Below are positions 1 through 8,637 of a DNA stretch of 8,977 nt, in pieces; position 1 is the stretch's first letter, and the number at the start of each line of letters is the position of its first letter. Below the pieces are notes generated by a model. It was not told the origin of the DNA and did no database searches. It saw nothing but the letters and a program-made list of their open reading frames with translations. Source of the DNA: Gemmobacter sp. (GTDB taxonomy: Bacteria; Pseudomonadota; Alphaproteobacteria; Rhodobacterales; Rhodobacteraceae); NCBI GenBank assembly GCA_003509785.1, contig DOMY01000126.1, forward strand, positions 12,164 through 21,140. The letters run 5' to 3'. The position numbers were made by a program, and so were the translations under genes.

Positions 1-460
1 CGCCTTCCCGCCCTTCCCGGCGCCGGTTCCGGCGGATCGGATCTGCCTTTACGGGATCCGCTCGGTCGATCCGGCCGAACATGCGGCGCTGCTGCGCCAT
101 GACATCGCGATCAACGACATGCGGGTGCTGGACGAGCGCGGCATCGTGGCGCCGCTGCGCGAGTTTCTGGAACAGGTGCAGGCGGCCAACGGGCTGCTGC
201 ATGTCAGCCTGGATGTGGATTTCCTCGACCCGTCGATCGCACCGGCGGTGGGCACCACCGTGCCCGGCGGCACCACCTTCCGCGAGGCGCATCTGGTGAT
301 GGAGCTGCTGCATGAAAGCGGGCTGGTCAGCAGCCTGGATCTGGTGGAGCTGAACCCGTTTCTGGATGATCGTGGCCGCACGGCGCGGCTGATGGTCGAT
401 CTTGTCGCCTCTCTGATGGGCAAGAAGGTCTTTGACCGGCCCACCCGCAGCTTTACCTGA
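1..460 (+). CDS. rocF: Arginase, C-terminal part (gene runs off the left edge)
   Basis: Arginase hydrolyses L-arginine to L-ornithine and urea in the cytoplasm with a binuclear manganese centre. The frame is open from the window edge (first full codon at position 2) and gives 152 residues ending at TGA 458-460. The fragment holds the ureohydrolase signature SLDVDFLDPSIAPAVGT, whose two Asp of DVD are metal ligands in the family, followed by PGG and by DLVELNPFLD, whose Glu contacts the guanidinium or amino end of the substrate. The upstream His/Asp metal motifs lie outside the window, so I cannot check that the enzyme is intact. The next gene, an ornithine cyclodeaminase, consumes the ornithine product, which favours arginase over agmatinase or another ureohydrolase. 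The family is certain; the substrate rests partly on context. Confidence 0.92.
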   Translation, partial: AFPPFPAPVPADRICLYGIRSVDPAEHAALLRHDIAINDMRVLDERGIVAPLREFLEQVQAANGLLHVSLDVDFLDPSIAPAVGTTVPGGTTFREAHLVMELLHESGLVSSLDLVELNPFLDDRGRTARLMVDLVASLMGKKVFDRPTRSFT

Positions 461-470
461 GGTTTGCCCC

Positions 471-1529
471 ATGTCCCTGCCCTCGCGCCATGCGCTTGTC
501 CCTTTTGTCAGCGTTGACAATATGATGCGGCTTGTTCTTCACATCGGGATCGAACAGATGATGGCCGATCTTGCGGCCGAGATCGAAGCCGATTTCCGCC
601 GCTGGCCGCTGTTTGACAAGACGCCGCGCGTGGCCAGCCATTCCGATGTGGGGGTGATCGAACTGATGCCCACATCGGATGGCGAAACCTATGGGTTCAA
701 ATATGTGAACGGGCATCCGTCCAACATGAAGAAAGGTCTGCAAACCGTTACAGCATTTGGGCTTTTGGCCGATGTGGCCACAGGCTATCCGCTGATGCTG
801 AGCGAGATGACGATCCTGACCGCCCTGCGCACGGCGGCCACCAGCGCGATGGCGGCCAAATGGCTGGCGCCCAAGGGGGCCACCACCATGGCGATGATTG
901 GCAATGGCGCGCAGGCGGAATTTCAGGCGCTGGCCTTCAAGGCGATCTGCGGCATCACGGAGCTGCGGCTTTACGATATCGACCCGGCGGCCACCACAAA
1001 ATGCGCGCGCAATCTGGCGGATCGGGGGCTGCATCTGGTGCCTTGCAACAGCCCCGAGGCGGCGATTGAAGGCGCGCAGATCATCACCACCTGCACGGCC
1101 GACAAGCAGCTGGCCACTATCCTGACCGATAACATGGTCGGCGCGGGTGTGCATATCAACGCGGTGGGCGGCGATTGCCCGGGCAAGACCGAATTGCACC
1201 GCGACATCCTGCTGCGGTCAGGCATCTTCGTGGAATATCCGCCGCAGACCCGGATCGAGGGCGAGATTCAGCAGCTGCCCGACGATCATCCGGTGACAGA
1301 ACTGTGGCAGGTCATCACCGGCGCGGCGCAGGGCCGCACGGATGGCCGCCAGATCACCCTGTTTGACAGCGTGGGCTTTGCCATCGAGGATTTCAGCGCG
1401 CTGCGCTATGTTCATTCCCGGTTGAAAAACAATGACTTCCATCAGGATCTTGACATGATCGCGGACCCGGATGACCCGCGTGATCTGTTTGGCATGATCC
1501 TGCGCGCCGGGGCAGAATCGGCGGTGTGA
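471..1529 (+). CDS. ocd: Ornithine cyclodeaminase
   Basis: This enzyme converts L-ornithine to L-proline and ammonia using tightly bound NAD+, and belongs to the mu-crystallin/OCD family. The protein is 352 residues, normal for the family. An early NGHPSNMKKGLQT stretch and SEMTILTALRTAATSAMA match OCD substrate-site regions. The Rossmann loop GNGAQ is at residues 144-148. GGDCPGKTELH carries Asp235, equivalent to the catalytic Asp of the Pseudomonas enzyme; this motif separates true OCDs from alanine dehydrogenase-like or crystallin-like relatives. I chose ATG 471 because a TGAGGT Shine-Dalgarno sequence at 458-463 sits 7 nt upstream. A TTG at 432 would add 13 atypical residues and overlap the arginase gene. 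The ribosome site overlaps the arginase stop codon and the gap is 10 bp, so the two genes are almost certainly co-transcribed as an arginine-to-proline pathway. Confidence 0.95.
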   Translation: MSLPSRHALVPFVSVDNMMRLVLHIGIEQMMADLAAEIEADFRRWPLFDKTPRVASHSDVGVIELMPTSDGETYGFKYVNGHPSNMKKGLQTVTAFGLLADVATGYPLMLSEMTILTALRTAATSAMAAKWLAPKGATTMAMIGNGAQAEFQALAFKAICGITELRLYDIDPAATTKCARNLADRGLHLVPCNSPEAAIEGAQIITTCTADKQLATILTDNMVGAGVHINAVGGDCPGKTELHRDILLRSGIFVEYPPQTRIEGEIQQLPDDHPVTELWQVITGAAQGRTDGRQITLFDSVGFAIEDFSALRYVHSRLKNNDFHQDLDMIADPDDPRDLFGMILRAGAESAV

Positions 1530-1536
1530 ACCACGC

Positions 1537-1570
1537 GCCGGGCAGATTTCAGATACGAGATCTGCCCGGC
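1537..1570. terminator. Hairpin between convergent ocd and usg, probable bidirectional terminator
   Basis: A perfect 11-bp inverted repeat, GCCGGGCAGAT (1537-1547) and its complement (1560-1570), encloses a 12-nt loop. It starts 7 bp after the ocd stop and ends 10 bp before the usg stop, the expected place for a shared terminator of two convergent genes. Neither side has a run of T residues, so it is not a classical intrinsic terminator. It may act with Rho or serve as a 3' mRNA stabiliser. Confidence 0.6.
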
Positions 1571-1580
1571 CCGCTTGCCG

Positions 1581-1850
1581 CTAATGCAGCGGCCATTCTC
1601 CTGTCACATGACGCCATTCGCCGGGGCCGATCAGCTTGCGATGGGTGAAGCGCACCGAATGAAGCGGGCCGTCAATCTTGCCCTGCCAGAATTCGATGAA
1701 CTTGAACAGGCGGGGATAATCTGGCGCCAGATCATAGTCCTGCCAGATGAAGCTGTTGAGAACATTGCGATAATCGGGAATCCGGTAAAAGAACTCCGCC
1801 GTGGTGAGCCCATAGCCTTTCAGCATGAGCCGGGTGTCGCTGTGCTCCAT
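1581..1850 (-). CDS. usg: Usg-family small protein of unknown function
   Basis: This 89-residue soluble protein has no signal peptide or membrane segment. It is rich in aromatic residues (FFYRIPDY, FIWQDYDL, FKFIEFW) and ends with a basic stretch (VRFTHRKLIGPGEWRHV). The pattern matches my recollection of the Usg family, small proteins conserved in alphaproteobacteria and named for a gene near the Caulobacter trp genes; its biochemical function is not known to me. I chose ATG 1850-1848 because a perfect GGAGGT lies at 1860-1855, 4 nt upstream. An in-frame ATG at 1883 would add 11 residues but has no good ribosome site. The stop is TAG at 1583-1581. It stands alone, convergent with ocd and divergent from gyrA, so the neighbours suggest no pathway. 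A palindrome and a TTGACA hexamer lie upstream. Confidence 0.85.
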   Translation of the reverse strand: MEHSDTRLMLKGYGLTTAEFFYRIPDYRNVLNSFIWQDYDLAPDYPRLFKFIEFWQGKIDGPLHSVRFTHRKLIGPGEWRHVTGEWPLH

Positions 1851-1909
1851 GATGACCTCCGAAGTTTCTTCTTGTCGTTCCATGCTGCCAAAGCCAATAA
1901 ATCTGTCAA

Positions 1910-1928
1910 TGATAACAATATGTTGTCA
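1910..1928. promoter_or_regulatory. Operator-like imperfect palindrome between usg and gyrA
   Basis: TGATAACA-ATA-TGTTGTCA forms a 19-bp dyad with 7 of 8 arm positions complementary around a 3-bp centre. It lies in the most AT-rich patch of the window, 60 bp upstream of the usg start and about 40 bp upstream of the gyrA -35 candidate. It abuts a TTGACA hexamer on the minus strand (1909-1904). Size, symmetry and place fit a dimeric regulator site, more likely acting on usg than on gyrA. I cannot match it to a known operator. Confidence 0.35.
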
Positions 1929-1968
1929 CCAGGTGATCCCGGCTGCCAACAGGGGCGCAGATCGCCGG

Positions 1969-1998
1969 TTGCACCCCATATCCGCGATGGTCTATAGT
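1969..1998 (+). promoter_or_regulatory. Probable sigma70-type promoter of gyrA
   Basis: TTGCAC at 1969-1974 (-35, 4 of 6 to TTGACA) and TATAGT at 1993-1998 (-10, 5 of 6 to TATAAT) are separated by 18 bp. Transcription would begin near 2004-2006, giving a leader of about 50 nt before the gyrA GTG. The -10 is among the best in any intergenic region here, and the position is right for the only downstream gene. Confidence 0.55.
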
Positions 1999-2014
1999 CT
2001 GGCCAACTAAATCT

Positions 2015-2031
2015 TGGGGGCCTGTCCCCCA
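2015..2031 (+). other. Hairpin in the gyrA leader
   Basis: TGGGGG (2015-2020) and CCCCCA (2026-2031) can pair as a 6-bp stem with a 5-nt loop. It begins about 10 nt after the predicted transcription start and ends 9 nt before the purine-rich ribosome site. No T run follows, so it does not look like an attenuator. It could stabilise the mRNA 5' end or modulate initiation. Confidence 0.4.
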
Positions 2032-2053
2032 CGCAAGAAGAAGGCGGCCCCGC

Positions 2054-4768
<2,715 letters not shown>

Positions 4769-4787
4769 AACCTGCCGCAACAGATGA

Positions 4788-4815
4788 AAAGGCCGGGGTT
4801 CACGCCCCGGCCTTT
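4788..4815 (+). terminator. Intrinsic terminator of gyrA
   Basis: AAAGGCCGGGG (4788-4798) pairs perfectly with its complement (4805-4815) around a 6-nt loop. The right arm ends in TTT, followed by ACCTTTT. It starts 19 bp after the gyrA TAA and separates gyrA from the next gene, which therefore probably has its own promoter. Confidence 0.88.
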
Positions 4816-4866
4816 ACCTTTTGGCAAGCGCGCCATGCTGTGATGGCCTTCCGAATGGAGGGCGGC

Positions 4867-5217
4867 ATGAACCTGTATCACTGTCTTTTGGAACTGAAAT
4901 CCGAAGCCCGGGCGCTGGCCTTTGCTGCGGCGGTAGAGGGCTGGATGGCCTATCTACAGGCGGCCGGTCTGGTTTCGGGCTGGCGGCTGCTGCGGCGCAA
5001 GTTCGGGCTGGCCTCGGGCGCGCATAGCGATTTCCTGCTGGAAATCGAACTGCCCGATATGGCGGCGCTGGATCGGGCGTTTTCGGCGCTGGCCACCGCC
5101 GATGAACAGTCCGCCCGACGCTATGACCAGATGCACCAGATGATCGCCAGCGTCGAGGTGGGGCTGTATAGGCCATACCCCGATCCGGCACAGCGGGAAC
5201 GCATCGCCTTGATCTGA
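4867..5217 (+). CDS. Conserved hypothetical protein, possibly DUF6614-like
   Basis: The product has 116 residues, no signal peptide and no membrane helix. Reading it by eye suggests an alpha/beta fold: strand NLYHCLLEL, helix around ALAFAAAVEGWMAYL, strand SGWRLLRRKFG, strand DFLLEIELP, helices over MAALDRAF and the region after it, and a last strand VEVGLYRPYP. This order resembles a ferredoxin-like or dimeric alpha-beta barrel protein. It resembles small Rhodobacterales proteins I remember as DUF6614, but that name is tentative and I assign no function. ATG 4867 is preceded by GGAGGG (4857-4862) 4 nt away; a GTG at 4840 would add nine residues with no better ribosome site. It ends 27 bp before trmFO on the same strand, with no terminator between, so it is probably co-transcribed with trmFO and gluQRS. 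Confidence 0.75.
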   Translation: MNLYHCLLELKSEARALAFAAAVEGWMAYLQAAGLVSGWRLLRRKFGLASGAHSDFLLEIELPDMAALDRAFSALATADEQSARRYDQMHQMIASVEVGLYRPYPDPAQRERIALI

Positions 5218-5244
5218 GGGGCGCTTGGGTCTATCTGCTGGCCC

Positions 5245-6579
5245 ATGCACAAGACATTACACATCATCGGCGGCGGAATGGCCGGATCGGAAGCGGCGAG
5301 GCAGGCGGCCAATATGGGCGTGCCGGTGGTGCTGCATGAAATGCGGCCCCAGGTCGGCACCTTTGCCCACAGGACGGGCAGCCTTGCCGAAATGGTCTGT
5401 TCGAACTCCTTCCGCTCGGATGATGACGAACGCAATGCCGTGGGCCTGCTGCATTGGGAGATGGGCGCGGCCAATGGCATCATCATGCAGACCGCCCGCG
5501 CCCATCGCCTGCCCGCCGGCGGCGCGCTGGCGGTGGACCGCGATCCCTTTGCCGAGGCGGTGACGGCGCACCTGCTGGCCCATCCGCTGATTTCGGTGGA
5601 ATATGGTGAAATCACCGAACTGCCGCGCGACGGGCATTGGATCGTGGCCACCGGCCCGTTGACCTCCGGCGCGCTGGCCGAAAGCATCAAGGCGGAAACC
5701 GGGGCGGAAAGCCTGGCCTTCTTTGATGCCATCGCCCCGATCGTCTATGGCGAAAGCATCGACATGTCGGTGGCCTGGCTGCAAAGCCGCTACGACAAGG
5801 GCGAAACCGAGGAAGAGCGCGCCGCCTATATCAACTGCCCGATGGACAAGCCGCAATACGAGGCTTTCATCGACGCACTGCTGGCCGCCGAAAAGACCGA
5901 ATTCCACGAAGGCGAGACGGCGGGGTATTTCGACGGCTGCCTGCCGATCGAGGTGATGGCGGAACGCGGCCGCGAAACCCTGCGCCACGGGCCGATGAAA
6001 CCCGTGGGGCTGACCAATGCGCACAAGCCGCAGGAAAAGGCCTATGCCGTGGTGCAGCTGCGCCGCGACAACAAGCTGGGCACACTTTATAATATCGTGG
6101 GCTTTCAGACCAAGATGAAATACGGCGCGCAGACCGCCGTGTTCAAGATGATTCCGGGCTTGCAGGATGCCAGCTTTGCCCGGCTGGGCGGCATCCACCG
6201 CAACACTTTCATCAATTCGCCGACGCTGCTGGATAACCAGATGCGCCTGAAATCGCGGCCGAATATCCGCTTTGCCGGTCAGGTGACCGGGGTTGAGGGC
6301 TATGTGGAAAGCGCGGCCATGGGCCTGCTGGCGGGCAGGATGGCCGCGGCAGAGATCCTCGGCGCAACCCTGCCGCCGCCGCCGCCGGAAACCGCGATGG
6401 CCGCGCTGATCACCCATATCACCGGCGGGGCCGAGGCGAAGACCTTCCAGCCGATGAACGTGAACTTCGGCCTGTTCCCGCCCATTGATGCCAAGGGCGG
6501 GCGCCGGGGCCGCAAGGATCGCTACAAGGCCTATACCGACCGCGCGAAAGAGGCTTTCACCGCTTGGCTGGCCTCGTAA
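5245..6579 (+). CDS. trmFO: Methylenetetrahydrofolate-tRNA (uracil-5-)-methyltransferase TrmFO
   Basis: TrmFO methylates U54 in the T-loop of tRNAs to m5U, taking carbon from 5,10-methylenetetrahydrofolate and electrons from FAD/NAD(P)H. The protein has 444 residues, the normal length, and lacks the long C-terminal half of the related MnmG (GidA). An FAD-binding GGGMAG lies at residues 9-14 after a hydrophobic beta strand. Cys52 in MVCSNSFRSD and Cys232 in GCLPIEVMAERG match the two functional cysteines of the B. subtilis enzyme. The C-terminal GidA-type segments GGIHRNTFINSP and FAGQVTGVEGYVESAAMGL are present. ATG 5245 has only a weak ribosome site, but the MHKTLHIIGGG start is typical. The 3' end overlaps the gluQRS start by 16 bp, so two tRNA-modification genes are translationally linked. 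Confidence 0.95.
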   Translation: MHKTLHIIGGGMAGSEAARQAANMGVPVVLHEMRPQVGTFAHRTGSLAEMVCSNSFRSDDDERNAVGLLHWEMGAANGIIMQTARAHRLPAGGALAVDRDPFAEAVTAHLLAHPLISVEYGEITELPRDGHWIVATGPLTSGALAESIKAETGAESLAFFDAIAPIVYGESIDMSVAWLQSRYDKGETEEERAAYINCPMDKPQYEAFIDALLAAEKTEFHEGETAGYFDGCLPIEVMAERGRETLRHGPMKPVGLTNAHKPQEKAYAVVQLRRDNKLGTLYNIVGFQTKMKYGAQTAVFKMIPGLQDASFARLGGIHRNTFINSPTLLDNQMRLKSRPNIRFAGQVTGVEGYVESAAMGLLAGRMAAAEILGATLPPPPPETAMAALITHITGGAEAKTFQPMNVNFGLFPPIDAKGGRRGRKDRYKAYTDRAKEAFTAWLAS

Positions 6580-7430
6580 CCCGCTTTGCCCCGTCGCCCA
6601 CCGGGCCACTGCATCTGGGCCATGCGTTTTCCGCGCTGCTGGGATTCGACATGGCACAGGCGGCGGGCGGGCGGTTTCTGCTGCGGATCGAGGATATTGA
6701 CCAGACGCGCAGCCGCCCGGCATGGGAGGCGCAGATCTACGACGATCTGCGCTGGCTGGGCATAAACTGGGAAAGCCCGGTGATGCGGCAATCCGACAGG
6801 ATGCCCGCCTATCAGGCGGCGCTGGATGATCTCTGGGCGCGGGGGTTGCTGTACCCCTGCAGCTGCACCCGGCGCGACATCGAACAGGCGCTGAGCGCGC
6901 CGCAGGAAGGCGTATCACCCGCCCATGGCCCCGATGGCCCGGTTTATCCCGGCACCTGCCGCCATCGCCCCACCGGCCCCCGCCCGCGTGATGCGGTGTT
7001 GCGGCTGAACATGGCGGCGGCGCTGCAGATCTGCGGCGATACCTGCTTCACCGAAAGCGCATCGGACCTGGCCGGAACCATCACCACCTCTGCACAGGCA
7101 TACCAGACAGGCATCGGCGACATCGTTCTGGCCCGGCGCGAGATGGGCACATCCTACCATCTGTCAGTGGTGATCGACGATGCGGCGCAGGGCATCAGCC
7201 ATGTGATGCGCGGCGCAGATCTGTTCGAGGCCACGCGGATTCACATCCTGCTGCAACGGCTGCTCGGCTTGCCGCAGCCGGTGTATCACCACCATCGCCT
7301 GATCCGCGATGACAGCGGCAAACGGCTGGCCAAGCGCGATGATGCCCGCGCGCTGGCGAAATACCGGGCCGAGGGCGCCACCCCCGCCAATATCCGCCAG
7401 ATGGTCGGGCTGCAGAAGGCCGGGATGTGA
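6564..7430 (+). CDS. gluQRS: Glutamyl-queuosine tRNA(Asp) synthetase
   Basis: GluQRS is a shortened glutamyl-tRNA synthetase that activates glutamate and attaches it to queuosine at position 34 of tRNA-Asp, not to a 3' end. The 288-residue protein contains the class I catalytic core only: FAPSPTGPLHLGH with the HIGH-type motif HLGH at 17-20, and a KMSKS-like KRLAK at 253-257. The anticodon-binding domain of true GluRS is missing. A zinc site typical of the subfamily is visible: Cys99, Cys101, Tyr128 and Cys132. The start is TTG 6564, inside the end of trmFO. AAAGAGG at 6547-6553, 10 nt upstream, supports it, and no ATG or GTG is available before the essential FAPSPTG motif. The 16-bp overlap points to translational coupling with trmFO. 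The gene ends at TGA 7428-7430, next to a terminator. Confidence 0.94.
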   Translation: MAGLVTRFAPSPTGPLHLGHAFSALLGFDMAQAAGGRFLLRIEDIDQTRSRPAWEAQIYDDLRWLGINWESPVMRQSDRMPAYQAALDDLWARGLLYPCSCTRRDIEQALSAPQEGVSPAHGPDGPVYPGTCRHRPTGPRPRDAVLRLNMAAALQICGDTCFTESASDLAGTITTSAQAYQTGIGDIVLARREMGTSYHLSVVIDDAAQGISHVMRGADLFEATRIHILLQRLLGLPQPVYHHHRLIRDDSGKRLAKRDDARALAKYRAEGATPANIRQMVGLQKAGM

Positions 7431-7431
7431 A

Positions 7432-7453
7432 AAAGGGGGCCGCGGCCCCCTTT
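7432..7453. terminator. Bidirectional intrinsic terminator between gluQRS and mltG
   Basis: AAAGGGGGC (7432-7440) pairs with its complement (7445-7453) around CGCG, filling nearly all of the 25-bp gap between the two convergent genes. Reading leftward, the stem is followed by five T residues, the last one overlapping the gluQRS stop codon. Reading rightward it is followed by TTTCCTTATT. It can serve both transcripts. Confidence 0.85.
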
Positions 7454-7455
7454 CC

Positions 7456-8637
7456 TTATTCGCCCTGAACGCCGGTCTGGCCCAAAGTGCCCTGCTGCGC
7501 CTCGATCTGGCGCCAGCGGGCGACATTCTCGTTATGCTCGGTCAGGGTGCGGGCAAAGGCATGGCCGCCGGTGCCATCCGCCACGAAATACAGGAAATCC
7601 GTGGTATCGGGGTTCAGCGCCGCCTCGATGCTCAGCCGCCCCGGATTGGCGATGGGCGTCGGCGGCAGACCGTCGATGACATAGGTGTTGTAAGGCGTGG
7701 CCCGACGCAGCTCGCTTTGCCGCAGGCCGCGGCCCAGCACGCCCTCGCCCTGGGTGATGCCATAGATCACCGTCGGGTCGGTCTGCAGCCGCATTCCCTG
7801 ATTCAGCCGGTTGATGAAGACGCTGGCCACCTGTTTGCGTTCCGCCGCGATGCCGGTTTCCTTTTCCACGATAGAGGCCATGATCAGCGCCTCTTGCGGC
7901 GTGTCATAAGGCAGCCCCTCGGCCCGCACGGCCCACAGCTCGGCCAGGGTTGCGCTTTGCTTTTCCTGCATCAGCGCCAGCAGCGCCGCGCGGTCTGCGC
8001 CCTGATCCACCTCATAGGCATCGGGCGCCAGGCTGCCCTCGGACGGCACCTGCGCCACCTCGCCTGCCAGAAAATCGGCCCGCTTCAGCGCATCCACCAC
8101 CTGCCAGCTGGTCACACCTTCGGCCAGGGTGATGCGCCAGCGCAGATCGCCATCCTCAACCGCCGCGCCATAGGCTTCGGGCACCACGGCCTCTGGCCCC
8201 GGTTCGAACTTCGCCACTTCCACATATTGGCTGGTCGCGGCATCCAGTTCCCGCAGGATCACCTCGGCCCGGGCAACACCGATGCGATAGTTCACCTCGC
8301 GCCCGCAGGTCGAGGCACCGCCCGCCGTCAGGATGACCAGAATCTCTTCCATCGACGCGGTTTCCGGCACCAGATACGAGCCGAACTTCAACCCCTGCGC
8401 CTGCCCCGAATAATCCGCCCCGATGCGGAAGATCCGCGCATCCGAAACCGCCCCCTGCGCTTCAAGGTTGCGCGACACCTCGCCCAGCGAGGCACCGCGA
8501 TCCACCTTGACGCAGATCGCCTGCGCCAATGGCCCCGGCCCGGTATATTGCTGCCGCCCCCAGGCCAGCAGCCCCGCCAGCGCGATCAGCACCACGATGA
8601 ACAGCGTCAGCGCATTGGAGGCGATGGAGCGCCACAT
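7456..8637 (-). CDS. mltG: Endolytic murein transglycosylase MltG
   Basis: MltG is an inner-membrane lytic transglycosylase that cuts nascent glycan strands and is thought to set their length. The 393-residue protein has a short cytoplasmic start, one membrane helix at about residues 8-27 and a periplasmic body. A LysM-like region near RWRITLAEGVTSWQVVDAL precedes the catalytic YceG domain. ASIVEKET carries the predicted catalytic Glu258 (E. coli Glu218). Conserved FINRLNQGMRLQTDPTVIYG, YNTYVIDGLPPTPIANPG and YFVADGTGGHAF follow. Between the N-terminal region and the LysM-like part are roughly 50 residues (about 107-160) that I do not find in E. coli MltG. The only two cysteines, Cys42 and Cys111, are both periplasmic. 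ATG 8637-8635 overlaps the fabF stop as TGATG, with a weak AAGG upstream, so translation is probably coupled to fabF. The stop is TAA 7458-7456. Confidence 0.95.
   Translation of the reverse strand: MWRSIASNALTLFIVVLIALAGLLAWGRQQYTGPGPLAQAICVKVDRGASLGEVSRNLEAQGAVSDARIFRIGADYSGQAQGLKFGSYLVPETASMEEILVILTAGGASTCGREVNYRIGVARAEVILRELDAATSQYVEVAKFEPGPEAVVPEAYGAAVEDGDLRWRITLAEGVTSWQVVDALKRADFLAGEVAQVPSEGSLAPDAYEVDQGADRAALLALMQEKQSATLAELWAVRAEGLPYDTPQEALIMASIVEKETGIAAERKQVASVFINRLNQGMRLQTDPTVIYGITQGEGVLGRGLRQSELRRATPYNTYVIDGLPPTPIANPGRLSIEAALNPDTTDFLYFVADGTGGHAFARTLTEHNENVARWRQIEAQQGTLGQTGVQGE

Noticed and set aside
453..1199. A 248-codon minus-strand open frame opposite ocd
   Set aside because: It is a shadow of the ocd codon usage; no family resemblance is visible.
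1851..1883. An 11-residue N-terminal extension of usg from ATG 1883
   Set aside because: The extension has no good ribosome site, whereas the ATG at 1850 has a perfect GGAGGT, and the family is about 90 residues long.
1881..1909. A usg promoter built on TTGACA (1909-1904, minus strand)
   Set aside because: The -35 is perfect, but the hexamers 16-18 bp downstream (AGCATG and neighbours) do not resemble a -10, so I list only the palindrome next to it.
4821..4838. A sigma54-like TTGGCA...TGCT element upstream of the small gene after gyrA
   Set aside because: The GG-to-GC spacing is 2 bp longer than the strict sigma54 requirement; no good sigma70 -10 was found there either.
6729..6752. A 9-bp perfect hairpin with a 6-nt loop inside gluQRS
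   Set aside because: It lies in codons for the conserved Y-D-D-L-R-W region; the coding constraint and GC richness explain it and it has no terminator features.
5257..6918. A 553-codon open frame on the minus strand antisense to trmFO and gluQRS
   Set aside because: It has a composition artefact translation without domain or ribosome site and spans two well-identified genes on the other strand.
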